Shown: positions 44,896 through 56,882 of the stretch, in pieces
Layout of the letters: every line of letters begins with the position of its first letter
How positions within the stretch are numbered: the first letter of the stretch is position 1
Source: Selaginella moellendorffii
Taxonomy: Eukaryota; Streptophyta; Lycopodiopsida; Selaginellales; Selaginellaceae
NCBI RefSeq assembly: GCF_000143415.4
Contig: NW_003314304.1
Span: 375,418-439,417 of the forward strand
Reading direction: 5' to 3'
Length of the DNA: 64,000 nt
Notes under the pieces: model-generated
What the model saw: the letters and a program-made list of their open reading frames with translations, nothing else
What the model was told of the DNA's origin: nothing
Databases searched by the model: none
Translations under genes and position numbers: made by a program

Positions 44896-46157
44896 ATGCG
44901 TTGCTTGACGGAAGCGTTTCTATCTAGCGATTCTCGGCCGCCGGTCAGTGGCAGCGGGCTAAGGTTGGAGTTTGTGTCGGTGAATTTGGGGCTAAGAGGT
45001 GTTTGTTTGCTCTTTGGCAGCGAAGATGAGCGATTCAGCTATGGCTACTCGAGCCTTTGCGGGAAGAGGATGTCCATGGAAGATTTCTACGATGCTAGAA
45101 TTTCCAAGATAGATGATACTGTGGTGGGTTTGTTTGGAGTTTTCGACGGTGAGGCTTTCCTAGTTTCTCTTCTACCAGGATTCATCGAGAATTGCCTTGG
45201 TTCTTGCAGGACACGGTGGTTCTGAGGCTGCCGAGTATGTGAAGAAAAACCTCTTTGACAACCTCACAAGACATCCTCACTTTGTGAGCAACACGAAGCT
45301 TGCTATTGGTCAGTGGATCTTCGTGCAAACGCTTGATTGGTTGATTGAACAGTCTTCTTCTTTGTTTTTTTCCTTCTTTCCAGAGGAGGCCTATAGAAAA
45401 ACCGATGCGGACTACTTGCACAATGGCCCCGATCAGTGTGGCTCCACGGCTTCCACAGCGATCTTGGTTGGAGATCGCTTGCTTGTGGCCAACCTGGGCG
45501 ATTCACGAGCGGTGCTGTGCAAGGCTGGTGAAGGTACGTTTTATGGTTTTTATTATTTGGTGTGATGGTTTTCACGTGTGCTACTCTTTCCAGCCGTTCC
45601 CTTATCCAACGATCACAAGCCGGATCGATCGGACGAGCGCCAAAGAATAGAAAACGCTGGAGGATATGTCTTGTATTTGGGTATGCACGCAAACGTACTC
45701 TTTGGCTCGGATTGACGATGTCTTGTGCGTTTGTCTAGGAACCTGGAGAGTTGGAGGCGTGCTGGCCGTGTCTAGAGCCTTTGGAGACAGCTCGTTGAAG
45801 AAATTCGTCCTCGCGGATCCAGAGATCCAGGTTTGCTGCTAGTTTTTTGCGACGGTCTTTCGTAGCTCACCACGGGACACTGACAGGAAGAGAGGATAAC
45901 GGAAGACGTCGAGTTTTTACTCCTCGCGAGCGATGGTTTGTGGGATGTTTTGACAAACCAGGTAAGCTTCGTGATTTGATCTCAAAGGCAGTGAATTCAC
46001 TTGTTCTTGGCAGGACGCTGTGTCGATGGTCCAATCCATACTGGATCCGGAGGAAGCAGCCAAGAGATTAACGAGCGAGGCGTATGGCAAAGGAAGCGCT
46101 GACAACATAACTTGCGTCGTTGTGAGGTTCCTCCACAAGAACTCGAAGTGTGAATAG
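44896..46157 (+). CDS. Protein phosphatase 2C, 280 aa
   Basis: Metal-dependent Ser/Thr phosphatase resembling the Arabidopsis PP2C59/WIN2 group. Eight exons: 44896-44963, 45021-45148, 45210-45308, 45384-45533, 45594-45680, 45739-45830, 45887-45961 and 46014-46157, with GT-AG introns of 52-75 nt. They join to 281 codons. Metal-site acids are present: E43-D44 in [10 protein letters not shown]65 in VFDGHGG, D224 in ASDGLWD and D263-N264 in [21 protein letters not shown] and [16 protein letters not shown] are intact. The first intron was chosen because it gives [17 protein letters not shown], which matches the family; without it the frame also stays open, so that intron is less certain. Substrates unknown. 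Confidence 0.93.
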
Positions 46158-46441
46158 AGGGTATTGTTATAATTCTTGCTAACCGGTGTTTAACGTGTTA
46201 ATAAGCATAAAATATTATAATGTGAAAGAAAGAACTTTGATCGATCTAAATGAAGTACCGCGACAATGGCTACAAGCCATGATATCGATTGATGTCAACG
46301 TAAAACCTCTCATCACATACGAATCCTATGAGCAACCAATCGATTGATCCAATATATCTCATCGACTCGATCGAGCTTGTCACAATCCATTGCTTCTTGT
46401 ATAATTGATCCATTGGATTCACTCACCGGTGAGCGAATCCA
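46158..46441. other. Convergent 3' region between PP2C and GT34 genes
   Basis: 284 bp of AT-rich sequence containing both 3' UTRs. Nothing else seen. Confidence 0.6.
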
Positions 46442-47761
46442 TCAAGTTTGCTCGTCGCTGCTCTTGGCAGCAGCCACGATCTCGTGCGTCGCGAGGCTGG
46501 GATGGACATATCCAATCCCCTGCAAGATCTGGTTATCCGCGAAGAACAGCGCGCGATCCATTTGCCTCCTACACTCTTCCGGAGTGTAGACATTGTTGAT
46601 CTTGCCGCTGCAAATCTGGCATCCCGTGAAGTGCGTGACAAAGGGCCAGCGATCGTCCCCAAATCCCGGGTGGCTGTTCTTCGCAAACTCCTCGTATCTC
46701 TCCACTAGATCCTTCCAGTAGCCATTCAAGTAGTAAGCGTTCTCGAGGTAGACGCGCGAGCCCCACGCCGCACGATCGGCATTGAGCAAGTAAATAAACG
46801 CGCCTTGGTCGTCCGATTCGAAATCTTCCGGGCGGCCGGAAAGAGCCAGCGTGAGGACCTTGCCGATTCTATCGGCCACGATCCCCCGGAATCCCATGGG
46901 CGCCCACGTGTCCAGCAGATCCATCGTCCACTGGCAGTTCCTCACGAGGAAGATTCCCATGTTGAGCCCCGTCCACTTCCTCTCGCCGTAGATGAGATGA
47001 TCCCAGCCATGGAGCACGAAGTTGTGATCCTTGTAGCGATCCAGAGGGATGGAGAAGGCCATGTCGGTGAAAACGGCGTCGCTGTCCATCCACCAGAACC
47101 ACTCCACGTCCGGGCGCGCGATCATCCAGGATCGCAGCAGCGGGAGCTTGACCCACCAGCTGGGGAGATCGGACGAGAAAGTGGCGGCGTTGTAGAACAA
47201 CTCGATGCCGTGGAGGCGGCAGTAGTCGATCTTGTTCTTGGTGGATCGCAGGAGCATGTAATCGCCCAGAGTGTTGAGGCATGGATGGGGCTGGGAGCCA
47301 GTGACGAGCAAGAGCTTGGAGGGATCGCGATCTTGGTTGTGGTCGGCAAACCAGCGCGATCGCTGCTCGTCCCAGTCGGTGATTCGAGGTCCCAATGCGA
47401 AGGACGTGTTGAGCAGGGGATCGATCGCGAGGGACTTGTTGAGGAGGAATTCGAGGTCTGTGCGCTCGGGCATGTACTGCGTGGCGTGCGAGTAAGAAGA
47501 AGAAGAAGAAGAGCTCTTGGAGCTTTTGGAGGAAGAGGGAGATTTAAAGGAGAGTGGGTGCCTGGATGCGTCGCCACTAGCGGCAGCAGCGAATTGGTGG
47601 TGGGCTTCTTCCTCCTCGGATTCCACCGGGGAATTGGACGCGTATGGCGCCAGCACGAAGCTCCAGATGAGGAATCCTGTGAGAATGGCGCCGATTGTCA
47701 TGGGGATGTTGTCGGAGATCACTTTGATCGCGGGCCTGGTGCTGGATTTGGAAGGCTTCAT
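46442..47761 (-). CDS. GT34 glycosyltransferase, second paralogue, 439 aa
   Basis: Single-exon Golgi type II enzyme of the same family as 7608-8828. A basic N-terminus is followed by a membrane segment at about residues 20-38 and an acidic then serine-rich stem (to about residue 92). The catalytic domain carries the canonical D226-S227-D228 in WWMDSDAVFTDMAF. KWTGLNMGIFLVRNCQWTMD, SDDQGAFIYLL, NAYYLNGYWKDLVERYEE and DDRWPFVTHFTGC are conserved. Likely adds xylose or galactose to a hemicellulose backbone; the exact activity cannot be fixed from sequence. It lies 284 bp from the convergent PP2C gene. Confidence 0.94.
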   Translation of the reverse strand: MKPSKSSTRPAIKVISDNIPMTIGAILTGFLIWSFVLAPYASNSPVESEEEEAHHQFAAAASGDASRHPLSFKSPSSSKSSKSSSSSSSYSHATQYMPERTDLEFLLNKSLAIDPLLNTSFALGPRITDWDEQRSRWFADHNQDRDPSKLLLVTGSQPHPCLNTLGDYMLLRSTKNKIDYCRLHGIELFYNAATFSSDLPSWWVKLPLLRSWMIARPDVEWFWWMDSDAVFTDMAFSIPLDRYKDHNFVLHGWDHLIYGERKWTGLNMGIFLVRNCQWTMDLLDTWAPMGFRGIVADRIGKVLTLALSGRPEDFESDDQGAFIYLLNADRAAWGSRVYLENAYYLNGYWKDLVERYEEFAKNSHPGFGDDRWPFVTHFTGCQICSGKINNVYTPEECRRQMDRALFFADNQILQGIGYVHPSLATHEIVAAAKSSDEQT

Positions 47762-48902
47762 CGCAAGCGAGGCGCGAGGCTCGAATCAATTCAGCGATCG
47801 ATTGATTGGTAGAAACAAGAATGAATTGACAAGAGCAAGAGAACAATCGCTCATGAATGGAAGAGATAGAGCCAATTCGTAAAGATTGGAGAAGAAATCG
47901 ACCAATCAGTGATAAAAACGACTCTACCCGCGAGAAGGAATCGATGCTGACGGAAGAAGAAATAGAAGGAAGCAATGATAGAAAGAAAGAAGAGATTGGA
48001 AGAAGAGAAGACTAGGACAAGATCCCTGAGATTACCCACATTGGAAAAGTTGGCCTTTTGTGCTCGCAAGAGCACCAGAGTATTTCCCCACATCCGGCTA
48101 CCCGCCTGGGGCCGTCCGATAAGCCCACGGATCCAACGGCGGAGGAAGCCGTACGGCAGAGCGCCGCGGTTCAAGTGTGTCAGTCGGCCGCTGGCTTCGA
48201 TGTGTAAGCTGCAACAACACAAAAGATTGGCGTCAATCAGGAAAAACCAAAGCAGCGGGTGAAAAATTGCTATCTTGCCTGGAGTCACGTTGCCATTTTT
48301 CTCGCCTTTTCTTTGTTCTCGCGCGCGCTCGCAGCCATTGTATATTTCACGGTTGTTGACGCTTTCTAACAGCCAATGCAGCTTCCACAGGAGATTTGTG
48401 TCGGTCGCCTCTCAATCATCTTAGAGTAATCCAGACGTCGCAATCCTGGCTACTATAGCGTGAGCGAGCGAATCCCATGCAGAAAAGGAAGAAAACAACA
48501 GCTTTGCTTACTTGGAAGAGGCATCCAGCTGCTGGACAGCCTTTGGCGACGAGATTTTAATCCGCAGGGTGCTTGGACCACGGTGAAAACTGGAAACTTG
48601 GCGCAGCATCTTTGATCTCCCTCGAGAGAAGCGCTGTGGAGCGATTCTCGGTACGTATCTGGCTCCAAGTTTAGAGCGAAAGATAAGATTTTCCAGGACG
48701 GAGTGGATGGGAGAGCCTGCGTCGAACAAAAATTCTCGTTGCCAACTAGCAAAGCACATGTAGCATCTCAGCTTTCCAGTTCAAGCGTGATTCCATTGTG
48801 TCAGTTTTCCTGAGAGAAAACACAGCTCTATGTTAGCTACCAAAACAAAAACTAGAATAAAACGAAAGGAACACATTTTTTACGCTTTAGTCCTGTCCTG
48901 TG
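47762..48902. other. GT34 upstream region and NYN-LOTUS downstream region
   Basis: Moderately GC-rich, with short open frames on both strands (up to 145 codons at 48288-47851, minus) but no recognisable similarity or shared start. I take it as the GT34 leader/promoter and the 3' flank of the NYN-LOTUS gene. A small unrecognised gene cannot be excluded. Confidence 0.45.
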
Positions 48903-51480
48903 TCATAGGCTGATCTCCTTGTCCACGATAAATTTCGCTGGCCGTCCTTCGTTTCCTTGTTCTTCTTCTTCCTCTTGCTCCTCCTCGCCAGTACTCTCTT
49001 CCTCTTGTCTTCGAATAAAGACATAGACAGAATGCTCCACACTGTCCAGTCTGGCATAAATGTCACTCCGTGCAGCTCTCAAAAACATGTCCAGTCTCGA
49101 GTAGCCAAGCTTTCGATGATCGATGTCGCAGCTAAACTTGCTGTAGAACCTGGCCTTGATCATACTAATGGGAATTCCATCCGGGTGTTCCAGTAGCAAC
49201 TCCTCGAGAAGCGGTGCGTAATCTCTCAACGCGCGTGGATTCACCTTAGCCATCCTGGGAAACGTCCTGGTTCTTATCATGCACACTGTAGACTTCGGAT
49301 AATATACGTGAACGATGTCTTGCATGACGCCCAAGAGGTCCTTGATCCTCACACAGCCGAATATGTTGAGGTTGAGAGAGAGGCCAAACTGCTTCTTAAA
49401 CTCTGCCTTGAGATGAGAGACGTCGAAGCTTCTCCGCTCCTGTTCCACATTTAAAAAGTAGACCATCCAAATCCTCAGCTCCTCGAGGCTGGGGTAGTGT
49501 CCCTTTATCGTTTCCCAAGGACACGGTTGATCACTTAATGCGGGAGCAGTGTCGTCCGAGTTTTGGATGTCATCTTCTTCCGTTTTAAGCTGCGAGGAAG
49601 GATCCTTTTCAAGCTCCCATGCCGAGGCATCAATCTCCTTTTCGGCTACGAGACGGCTGACGACCTCTGATACCCTGTCCTCTTCCCAGTTTCGAATGCA
49701 TGGCGGTCCGGACTCGCAAAGCAAGCTTGTGAATTCCTTCCTGCGGTGTGAAAGCAAGTGTCAAAAGTCTTTCAAGCTGTCAAAAGATCAAAACGAAACT
49801 TACTGGCTTTGCGATTTGGATAAAAGAAAGGCACCTTCCTCAGTCTTAGAAAACTGTTTCACAATATCCCATGCGTTGTCTCCCTTGTCCTCTTTTGCTG
49901 CCGTTGTACGCCTCCAGAAGTGACTCCAGGAGCGCCTTGGAAATGATTGATTTGATGCCTCATCGTCTGGCGGAGAAATAGAATGGCTGGGAAAGCTTTC
50001 CTTAATCTCCTCCTGTCCACCATCGACTTTTGCTCGACTCGCAGCCTTGGATCCGAACAGAAACCTTCTCCACGTCCACTTTCCTTCGTGGGCGCTGGTG
50101 ACAGCACCTGGCGAGCGACTTTGAGATGTGCTCACTGCGTTTCCATCCTTCACAGTCACCGCATTTATCTGCCGCTGACACTGAGACGTCGAGCTCTCGG
50201 TGGTGGCTGCTACTTGCTTTGCGACTTGGACAACGACTTTGCTATCGCTTTGCCGAGCATCATGCGTGGAGCCCCCGGACGGTGCCTCACAGGACGACTG
50301 CTTTATAGACTCGGGCTGGTTGGTGCCGGAGTCGTTTTCAGTATTCGCCAGGGCTTTTTCCTTCGAACCACTCCTGTTCTCTGTTGCTGTGGAGCGCTCA
50401 TCCTTCCTACCTGCCTTGGTCACACTCAAAAGCATCGATTCCGGAGGCTTTTGGCTGAGCGTCGAGGCCGCTTGCTGGAGCAGTGCGCAAATATCCTTGT
50501 GGAAGTCCTGTAAAGAATCCTGTTTCTCTAGTCTCCCTGGCAGAGAATCTTGAGCTGGACGTGGTGATGCTGGAATAGGTGGTGGCGGAGATGGAGTGTA
50601 TGAAGATGGCGAACTTGGCAGCGATGGAGACAAAGGTGGCGGTGGTGTTGGCGGCGTAAATGATGGTGGAGGCGTTGGCGTTGGCGTTGGCGTTGGCGGC
50701 GTAAATGATGGTGGAGGAGACGATGGTGGCGGTGGCGGCGGCGAACTTATTTCCTGTAGAAACTCCTGCGAGGAGCGATGGACGCTGCTCACGATTGTCT
50801 GTGCTACTAGGCCTTCTCCTCTAGCGAGCTTACCCCACTGCCATACTACCGAAGCTGCGGCAAGGAGAGCCGGGGAGGCCGAGTGAGAGTTGCATGCCAG
50901 AAGAACGTTGTAGTTCTTCATCCGGAGGGAGTGTAATGCACTGGAGAGATCACTGTCCGTGGAGATGACGAAGAGATGCGCTGGTGGCGGATGATCGACA
51001 GTCCACAGCACCAAATCCAGCATGAGAGTTCGATCTGAGGCCAAATTCTTGCGAGCTGGATAGAAAAAACAGGAATCACAACGATGGATCCACGAAAATC
51101 CAGCAAAGAGAAAAGATCGAGAACTTACACGATGGCAAATGGTGGAGAGAAATCCCAGTGGAAGCCAACGCCTCCTGTGTGCTCCGCGAGAGCTGCCATG
51201 TATCACCATACGCGTCGATCGACACTGGACCCTTGAATCCCCTGGTTCGCAGCCCAGAGATGATATTATTGCTCACATTCGTCGCAGGAATCCCAGCTGG
51301 GATGTCGCAGTCCTCGAAATCCCACCACACCGCCACTCTCACCGCTCGCGGCCCCGCATCCCATCCACTGCCATACAAGCTCCTGGGATCATCCTCCGCC
51401 GGCGCCGGCGCGACGGACGCGCTCCACGATCGCCGCTGGATCCTGCTCGCCCTGAGAGATCCCCGGAGAATGCGAGACAT
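48903..51480 (-). CDS. NYN-LOTUS (MARF1-like) putative RNA-binding endonuclease, 813 aa
   Basis: Three exons on the minus strand: 51480-51129, 51055-49804 and 49740-48903, with introns of 73 and 63 nt; they join to 814 codons. The NYN domain (about residues 48-185) is of PIN-like fold with acids D54/D57 (WWDFEDCDIP), D131 (MLDLVLW) and D151/D153 (ISTDSDL), consistent with an active nuclease. A proline-rich linker (about 206-275) and a long low-complexity region follow. Two OST-HTH/LOTUS domains lie at about 619-691 and 705-779, then a glutamate-rich tail. LOTUS domains bind RNA or partner proteins. The N-terminus is rich in Arg and Ser without early acidic residues, suggesting organelle import. 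Animal MARF1 is a meiotic RNase; the role of plant members is little known. Confidence 0.9.
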
Positions 51481-51487
51481 AATCTAA

Positions 51488-51510
51488 AAACCCTAAACCC
51501 CAAACCCTCG
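51488..51510. promoter_or_regulatory. Telo-box pair upstream of NYN-LOTUS gene
   Basis: AAACCCTAAACCCCAAACCC within 30 nt of the start codon, the same motif class as in front of the NDUFS5-like, LYAR-like and SmD3 genes. Confidence 0.5.
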
Positions 51511-51529
51511 GAAGCTTTACAACTTTGCC

Positions 51530-52190
51530 GGATGATTTACTGTTTGATAGGATGGAAAGAGATCATGGTTCAAGCAATCCAGTCTATGATCGTTGCATGC
51601 CCAGTGCTGGGATCTTGATGGAGCTCGAAAGTTCTTTGAGAGGATGGCGCGGAGAGATTCAGTGTCATGGGCAACACCTATCAACTCTTTTGTGCAACAT
51701 GGCTGCACTAATCTAGCAAGAGACACATATGAAAGAATGCCACAGCACGACGTAGCAAACGCCCTGTGCAGTGAAGTCGACCAGTTACACAATCTCTTGA
51801 TTCAATGCCTCAAAGAAACCTTGTCTCGTGGACAGTTTTCTAGCAAGACTTTGCAATCAAGATGATCTTGCAAAAACTAAAAGAGTGTTTGATCTGATAG
51901 CCCAGAGAGACAGTGTTCCGTGGAATATTATGATCACCGCATATGCCGAACTAGGGCATGTATACGAAGCAAAGTGCTTGTTTGACACTGTAGAAGTTCC
52001 AAAGTTATTATGTGAAATCAGAGAGTTGGGCAAAATGGACACTTGGCAGCATTGTTTAGATGCTGTAGCATAGTATTTGATCAGTGTTGTGGAGCCTTCT
52101 TCCAGATGTTTCTAATTGGGGATGCTTCTTGAGTGCATGTAAGATCCACGCAGCTGGAGTGAGAGGAGTGTTTGGTGCTGCTAGTTAATG
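51530..52190 (+). pseudogene. PPR gene remnant (PLS type)
   Basis: Plus-strand pieces in different frames read as PPR repeats: DLDGARKFFERMARRDSVSWATPINSF, then LARDTYERMPQHDV, NLVSWTVF, and DDLAKTKRVFDLIAQRDSVPWNIMITAYAELGHVYEAKCLFD. A final piece near 52115-52170 reads WGCFLSACKIHAAGVRGV, like the start of an E motif. At least two frameshifts and stops separate them, and most repeats are missing. It begins about 50 bp from the NYN-LOTUS start codon on the other strand. Confidence 0.75.
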
Positions 52191-55100
52191 TTCTTTTATC
52201 ACTATTTTCATTATTTATTAGGATTTAATGAAATTTTCACCCTATAAATTTGGAAAGTTCACAAAGGTTTTCCTATAATATTTCCTTAAGAATAGAGCAC
52301 AAGCTATTCATCTCTTCCTTGAATTTATCTTTACTCACTTAGTATATATTATGTTGATATGGAAATCTATGCCATCAACTTAATTCACTGCATCTGAAAG
52401 TAACAAATGATTTCGGAAGTCAGTAATTGTTAGGTGTTTGTGAAGCCAACCTTTCCCAATCGAGCCTTTCATTACACTGAACATTTTCCTCTGATATGTT
52501 TGATGTTTGACAATTGTTATCTGTTCAAACCTTGATTTTGTAGCATTGATTCTTCAAAGGTAATGTAAAAGGTATTACATATATGTTATTTTATCCTTTT
52601 TAATTTTCTTGAGCGAGATTGGTCTATCCCAAAGATTATTTTACTCTTACTACCAATGTGCTTATTTTCATTAAGTTTAATATTGAGCTTTTCCATTAGT
52701 TTTTGCATTACAACCACAATCACAATGCTAAAAAATCTCAATCTTTCTTTCAAACCCAGCTATTGCTATAAAACCCTAATAACTTTTTATAATTTATAAG
52801 GTTAAACCCTTTTATATTGATCATATTATATATACAGCTATACTAGTTATAATAGTATAGCATATAGATTTGGGATTGAATCTAAGTAGGAGGTTAAACC
52901 CTAATTAATATACTATATTGGTGGAGGTAAGAAGCATTAAATTGTTTTCAAAAGGTAAAAATTTGTTACTAGTACTTTGCTCTAGTGTTCAAGATCATGG
53001 TTTTATTTGTTTCTCAATAGATTTAGAATTTTTTGTGTAGATCTCTTTTGTTTGATCTTCATTATATTTCATTCTTTCACAATAGCATATTATTGTCAAT
53101 CAAAGAGTAATTTGATCAAGATTGCAAATGCTACTCTATTGTTCTCATTAGGCAATGTTGTTCCTACTGTATCTTCCAACAACCAGACTAGCTCTCCAAT
53201 TAATATCATGATTAAACTCTATATTAGCAAGAGATGGTAAAACATTGAAAACAGAAGAAGTTATATAATCACATCCCATGGAAGCTGAAGTAATACATTG
53301 ATTGGAGCAACATTAGCATAATCATGCTTCACAACACCAAAAGTTAAATTAACATCTGATATATTCAAAGATTGAATTTATGAGAAAATAATGTTTATAA
53401 CTTCGAATGGATTCCTAATTGTGATAAAGAGTTCGAGGATAATTTTGGAGATAAATTGAAGATTTTATTGTGTAAGTGTCAATTCTTCAATCTTTTGTTC
53501 TCTTTACCTTTATTCATTTTTAGTTATTTCTTATTTTTCAGCTTAAACTACCTTCTTCATCTGTAGTATTTCATATTTTTAGTTTTTCTTCTTCATCTGT
53601 AGTATTTTTTTCTCTTAGTATATTAATTACTTTTGACTATTGTGATTCTCATTCTTAATTTAGTTTTGAGTTAAGTGTTCTTTCTCCTCCTCAAATTGAT
53701 TTGGATGTTGAGAGTGAGAATTTTACTTTTATCTTATTGATGAAGTTTTTAATCAATTTAGATGTTGAGTATTACCTCACTAACAATTAATTACCCAATA
53801 ATATTTACTCTCAAGTACAATCACTAAGAAAATGCCCAAGCTAGTTAATTAAATAATAAAGTTTGCAATATTGGTACTTTGAGTCAAGGATGATAACAAC
53901 CTCAAAATCCTACTCATTAGCAATAACCTCTGAAGGAGGTGATAGTGGATCAAAATGGGCATAATAAAGTTTCAATAAAAATATATGGAGATATAAATTT
54001 ATAAATGGAGGGAGATTAAACTAATAAATGAGCTCAAAGGTATAACAAAGCATAAAGAAAGGACCAAAATATTGATGTAAGCTCATAAATTTAAACTTCT
54101 TAAAATGTCATCCAACCCAATACTACTCAAACTAAAAACACTTTAACACCAAATATCTCAAAATATTTAACTGATTAGAAAATAAAATTACACTTTATTC
54201 ATAGACCCTTCTCTTTATATTGAAATTCTAACAGATCATCTCTTAAATTGTTTTTTATTGCTTATAATTGATAATCCAATTTATTGAAAAGGTGTGTGGC
54301 CTTTCAATGATAACAAAGAAGTTAAATCTTTAATCCAACTAAAAACTAAAGTTAAATTGGTGAAAATAATTACTAGAATGATAATAAACAACTTGAGCAT
54401 GAGAAAGGTGATACTGAACCAATATTTACACTATGTTCAATAGTGTAGATATTGAACATACTATTCAAGATTATGAATAGTATACTTCGATTACTTATCA
54501 GGTGAGAAGTTCATAACTGACTTTTGACATAGAAAAAAGAAAGAAACTAAGCATACAAAGATAAAAATAAATTGAAACCCTCAATCACTAATAATATTAT
54601 CATCTAACAATCTATGATGATATTAAACCTTATAAGTAAAAATCATTTTTTGACATAGAAAAAAAAATTATTTTGGAAAACTTGTTGACTTACTATGAAA
54701 TCCTCAAGAAAGTGGAACATTAATGAAGAAAACTATATATTTAAATTGCCAAGCTCTTGCAGCAAGAGGAATGGGCTAGTGAAAACTAGATGAAGGATAT
54801 TTATGTATCTTGGTCTGTTTGCATGATGGATAAAGATTTTAATATACTATAAATAAACTTGAAAATTTATCTATAAAGGTTTAAATATAAAAGGAAAAAT
54901 GCCCATAAATAAGAATGCACTTCTTTTTCAATTAGTTAAGGGTCTTAGATATTTAGGGTTAATTATCCTTGGGTTTTGAGTACCTATGCTGAGTGAGGTC
55001 TTAAAAAGTTTACAGTAAGTCAAAGGTCAAAGTCACTCTGACTTTGAAGAGTAAAAAATATATTTGAACCCCAATCATCTCTTAAATCATTTCTGTCAAA

Positions 55101-56882
55101 GGGAAAAGAATAATAATGCACTTTATTTTTCAATTGATTAAGGTTTTTAAGATAGGGTTAAGTGTCCTTAAGTTTGAGTATTACTAAGTTAAGTGACCTC
55201 TTGGGAAGTTCAAATTAAAAAATTTATACATACTTATCCACATAAAGCCACCAAAACTACTATTAAACTAATGTGCCCTATTGCTAGGTTGTTTTAGCAC
55301 ACTTAGACAATACCCAACTTTATCTCACCATTAGATATATAGTTTAGTCTATCAATGAAGAAGTTTGTTTTAGAAATGAAAAAATTAATAATCATCATAA
55401 TGAGCTAGAGAAGTATTAAAATAAATTGATTGTTAAGATTTCTGAATAGATGGATCAATGGCTTGAGTTACTTCAATCTGTTACTTGATGCAGTAATAAA
55501 GAGGAGCAGATAATTATACAAGAGAATTAATTTGGAAGTGAGACTAAGATCCCATTAACTTTTCCTAACTAATGTGCAATCATAAATTAAAAATAGGATA
55601 GTGACTATGACTATCAAACTTGATACCGATACCAAGGACTAATAATGAAGGTTTTGTGATCACTATATGTAAAGATCACATGGAAAGAAGCCTTCGGGCA
55701 AAAGTAACTCTTTATTGAAGTTGTCATAATAATTTTTTATAAATTTATACTTTTGAGAGAGTGGAGAGCAATTGGGTGAAGCTTGTTATTTAGTCCTTTT
55801 TATGACAAGATAGTGTTTAAAGCAAAATCTAAAGCATTTACTTTAACAAGAATGGCTTTATATTATTTGGATGGTGTAAGTTGTTGAATTTAGTTAAGAT
55901 GTTTAACCCTAACATGTGCTATAATTGCAAAGAGTCAGACCTAAGAGTTTAGAACTTGGAGTTAAGAGTTCTTGGGTTTATATTAGGCTGGGTATAAAAA
56001 TTTACACTTGATTCAAACTTCTTGAGAAGTCACTTAGCACATTGCTACTTTTGCCCATGAATATTTAACCCTAAATATCCCAAAACCTTTAATTGATTGA
56101 AATTCATTTTTATTCATGGGCCTTTTTTATATTTAAACTTTATGGATTGTTTCTCAAATTGTTCTTTTTGGTTATCCCAAAACCCTTATTTGAGTAAAAA
56201 AGAAGGTGCACTCTTATATATAAACCTTTTCTTTTTATATAAAACTCTATTGAACTCTATTATTGTCTATTGAGTCATTCTTTACAGATGGATAAGAACT
56301 AAGATAGAATTGAATGTAAAGTTTAGGAGAGCAAAAGAAGTTTATATAGCAAAAGGCTATACAAAATAAGCATTTTTTATAGTGAGTCATGTCATGAAAA
56401 GGGGGATTTTGGAAAAACCCCAAATGAACACTGATAATTCACAATATTATAAATAAAGGTTGAGCATTACCACTTAAGAATGATAGAAATCTTGAAAGAA
56501 TCCATAATGATGCTATATGAAAAAATAATATAGCCTAAAAACTCCACTAAATCTTGATTAAAAGAATGTTTTTCCAACTTTGCAAAAAGGTAGCATTATT
56601 GAAGGTATTGGAAAATAATACAAATATAATAGTCATATTTTTCTTGAGTATTAGAGAAGATAACAATATCATCAAGATAGACGCCAATGGAAAAATAAAG
56701 AAAATTATCATTCTTTATAAATTATAACTATAAGGATTAATCTACTGGTTAAAATAATCATTATTGTGTTAGATTGGACTGATTTATGCAAACCATTTTG
56801 GCATTCAACTTGCATTGAGGAGGCAAGGCAATGGCCTTACAATGACACTTCCATGCTTGGACTGCTCTTTTTTTTATCATAG
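52191..56882. other. 4.7-kb AT-rich spacer with dispersed repeats
   Basis: No gene. One repeat family occurs at 54060-54270 and about 55990-56190 in one orientation and at about 54890-55010 and 55090-55200 in the other (landmarks: AACTTCTT..A.GTCA, AAATATTTAACTGATT, CACTTTATTCATAGACC). Part of it also recurs at about 1750-1850. Its nature is unknown. Confidence 0.5.

Noticed and set aside
46805-47812. 335-codon plus-strand frame opposite the second GT34 gene
   Set aside because: Antisense shadow; the GT34 frame carries full family motifs. The same applies to the frame opposite the first GT34 gene.
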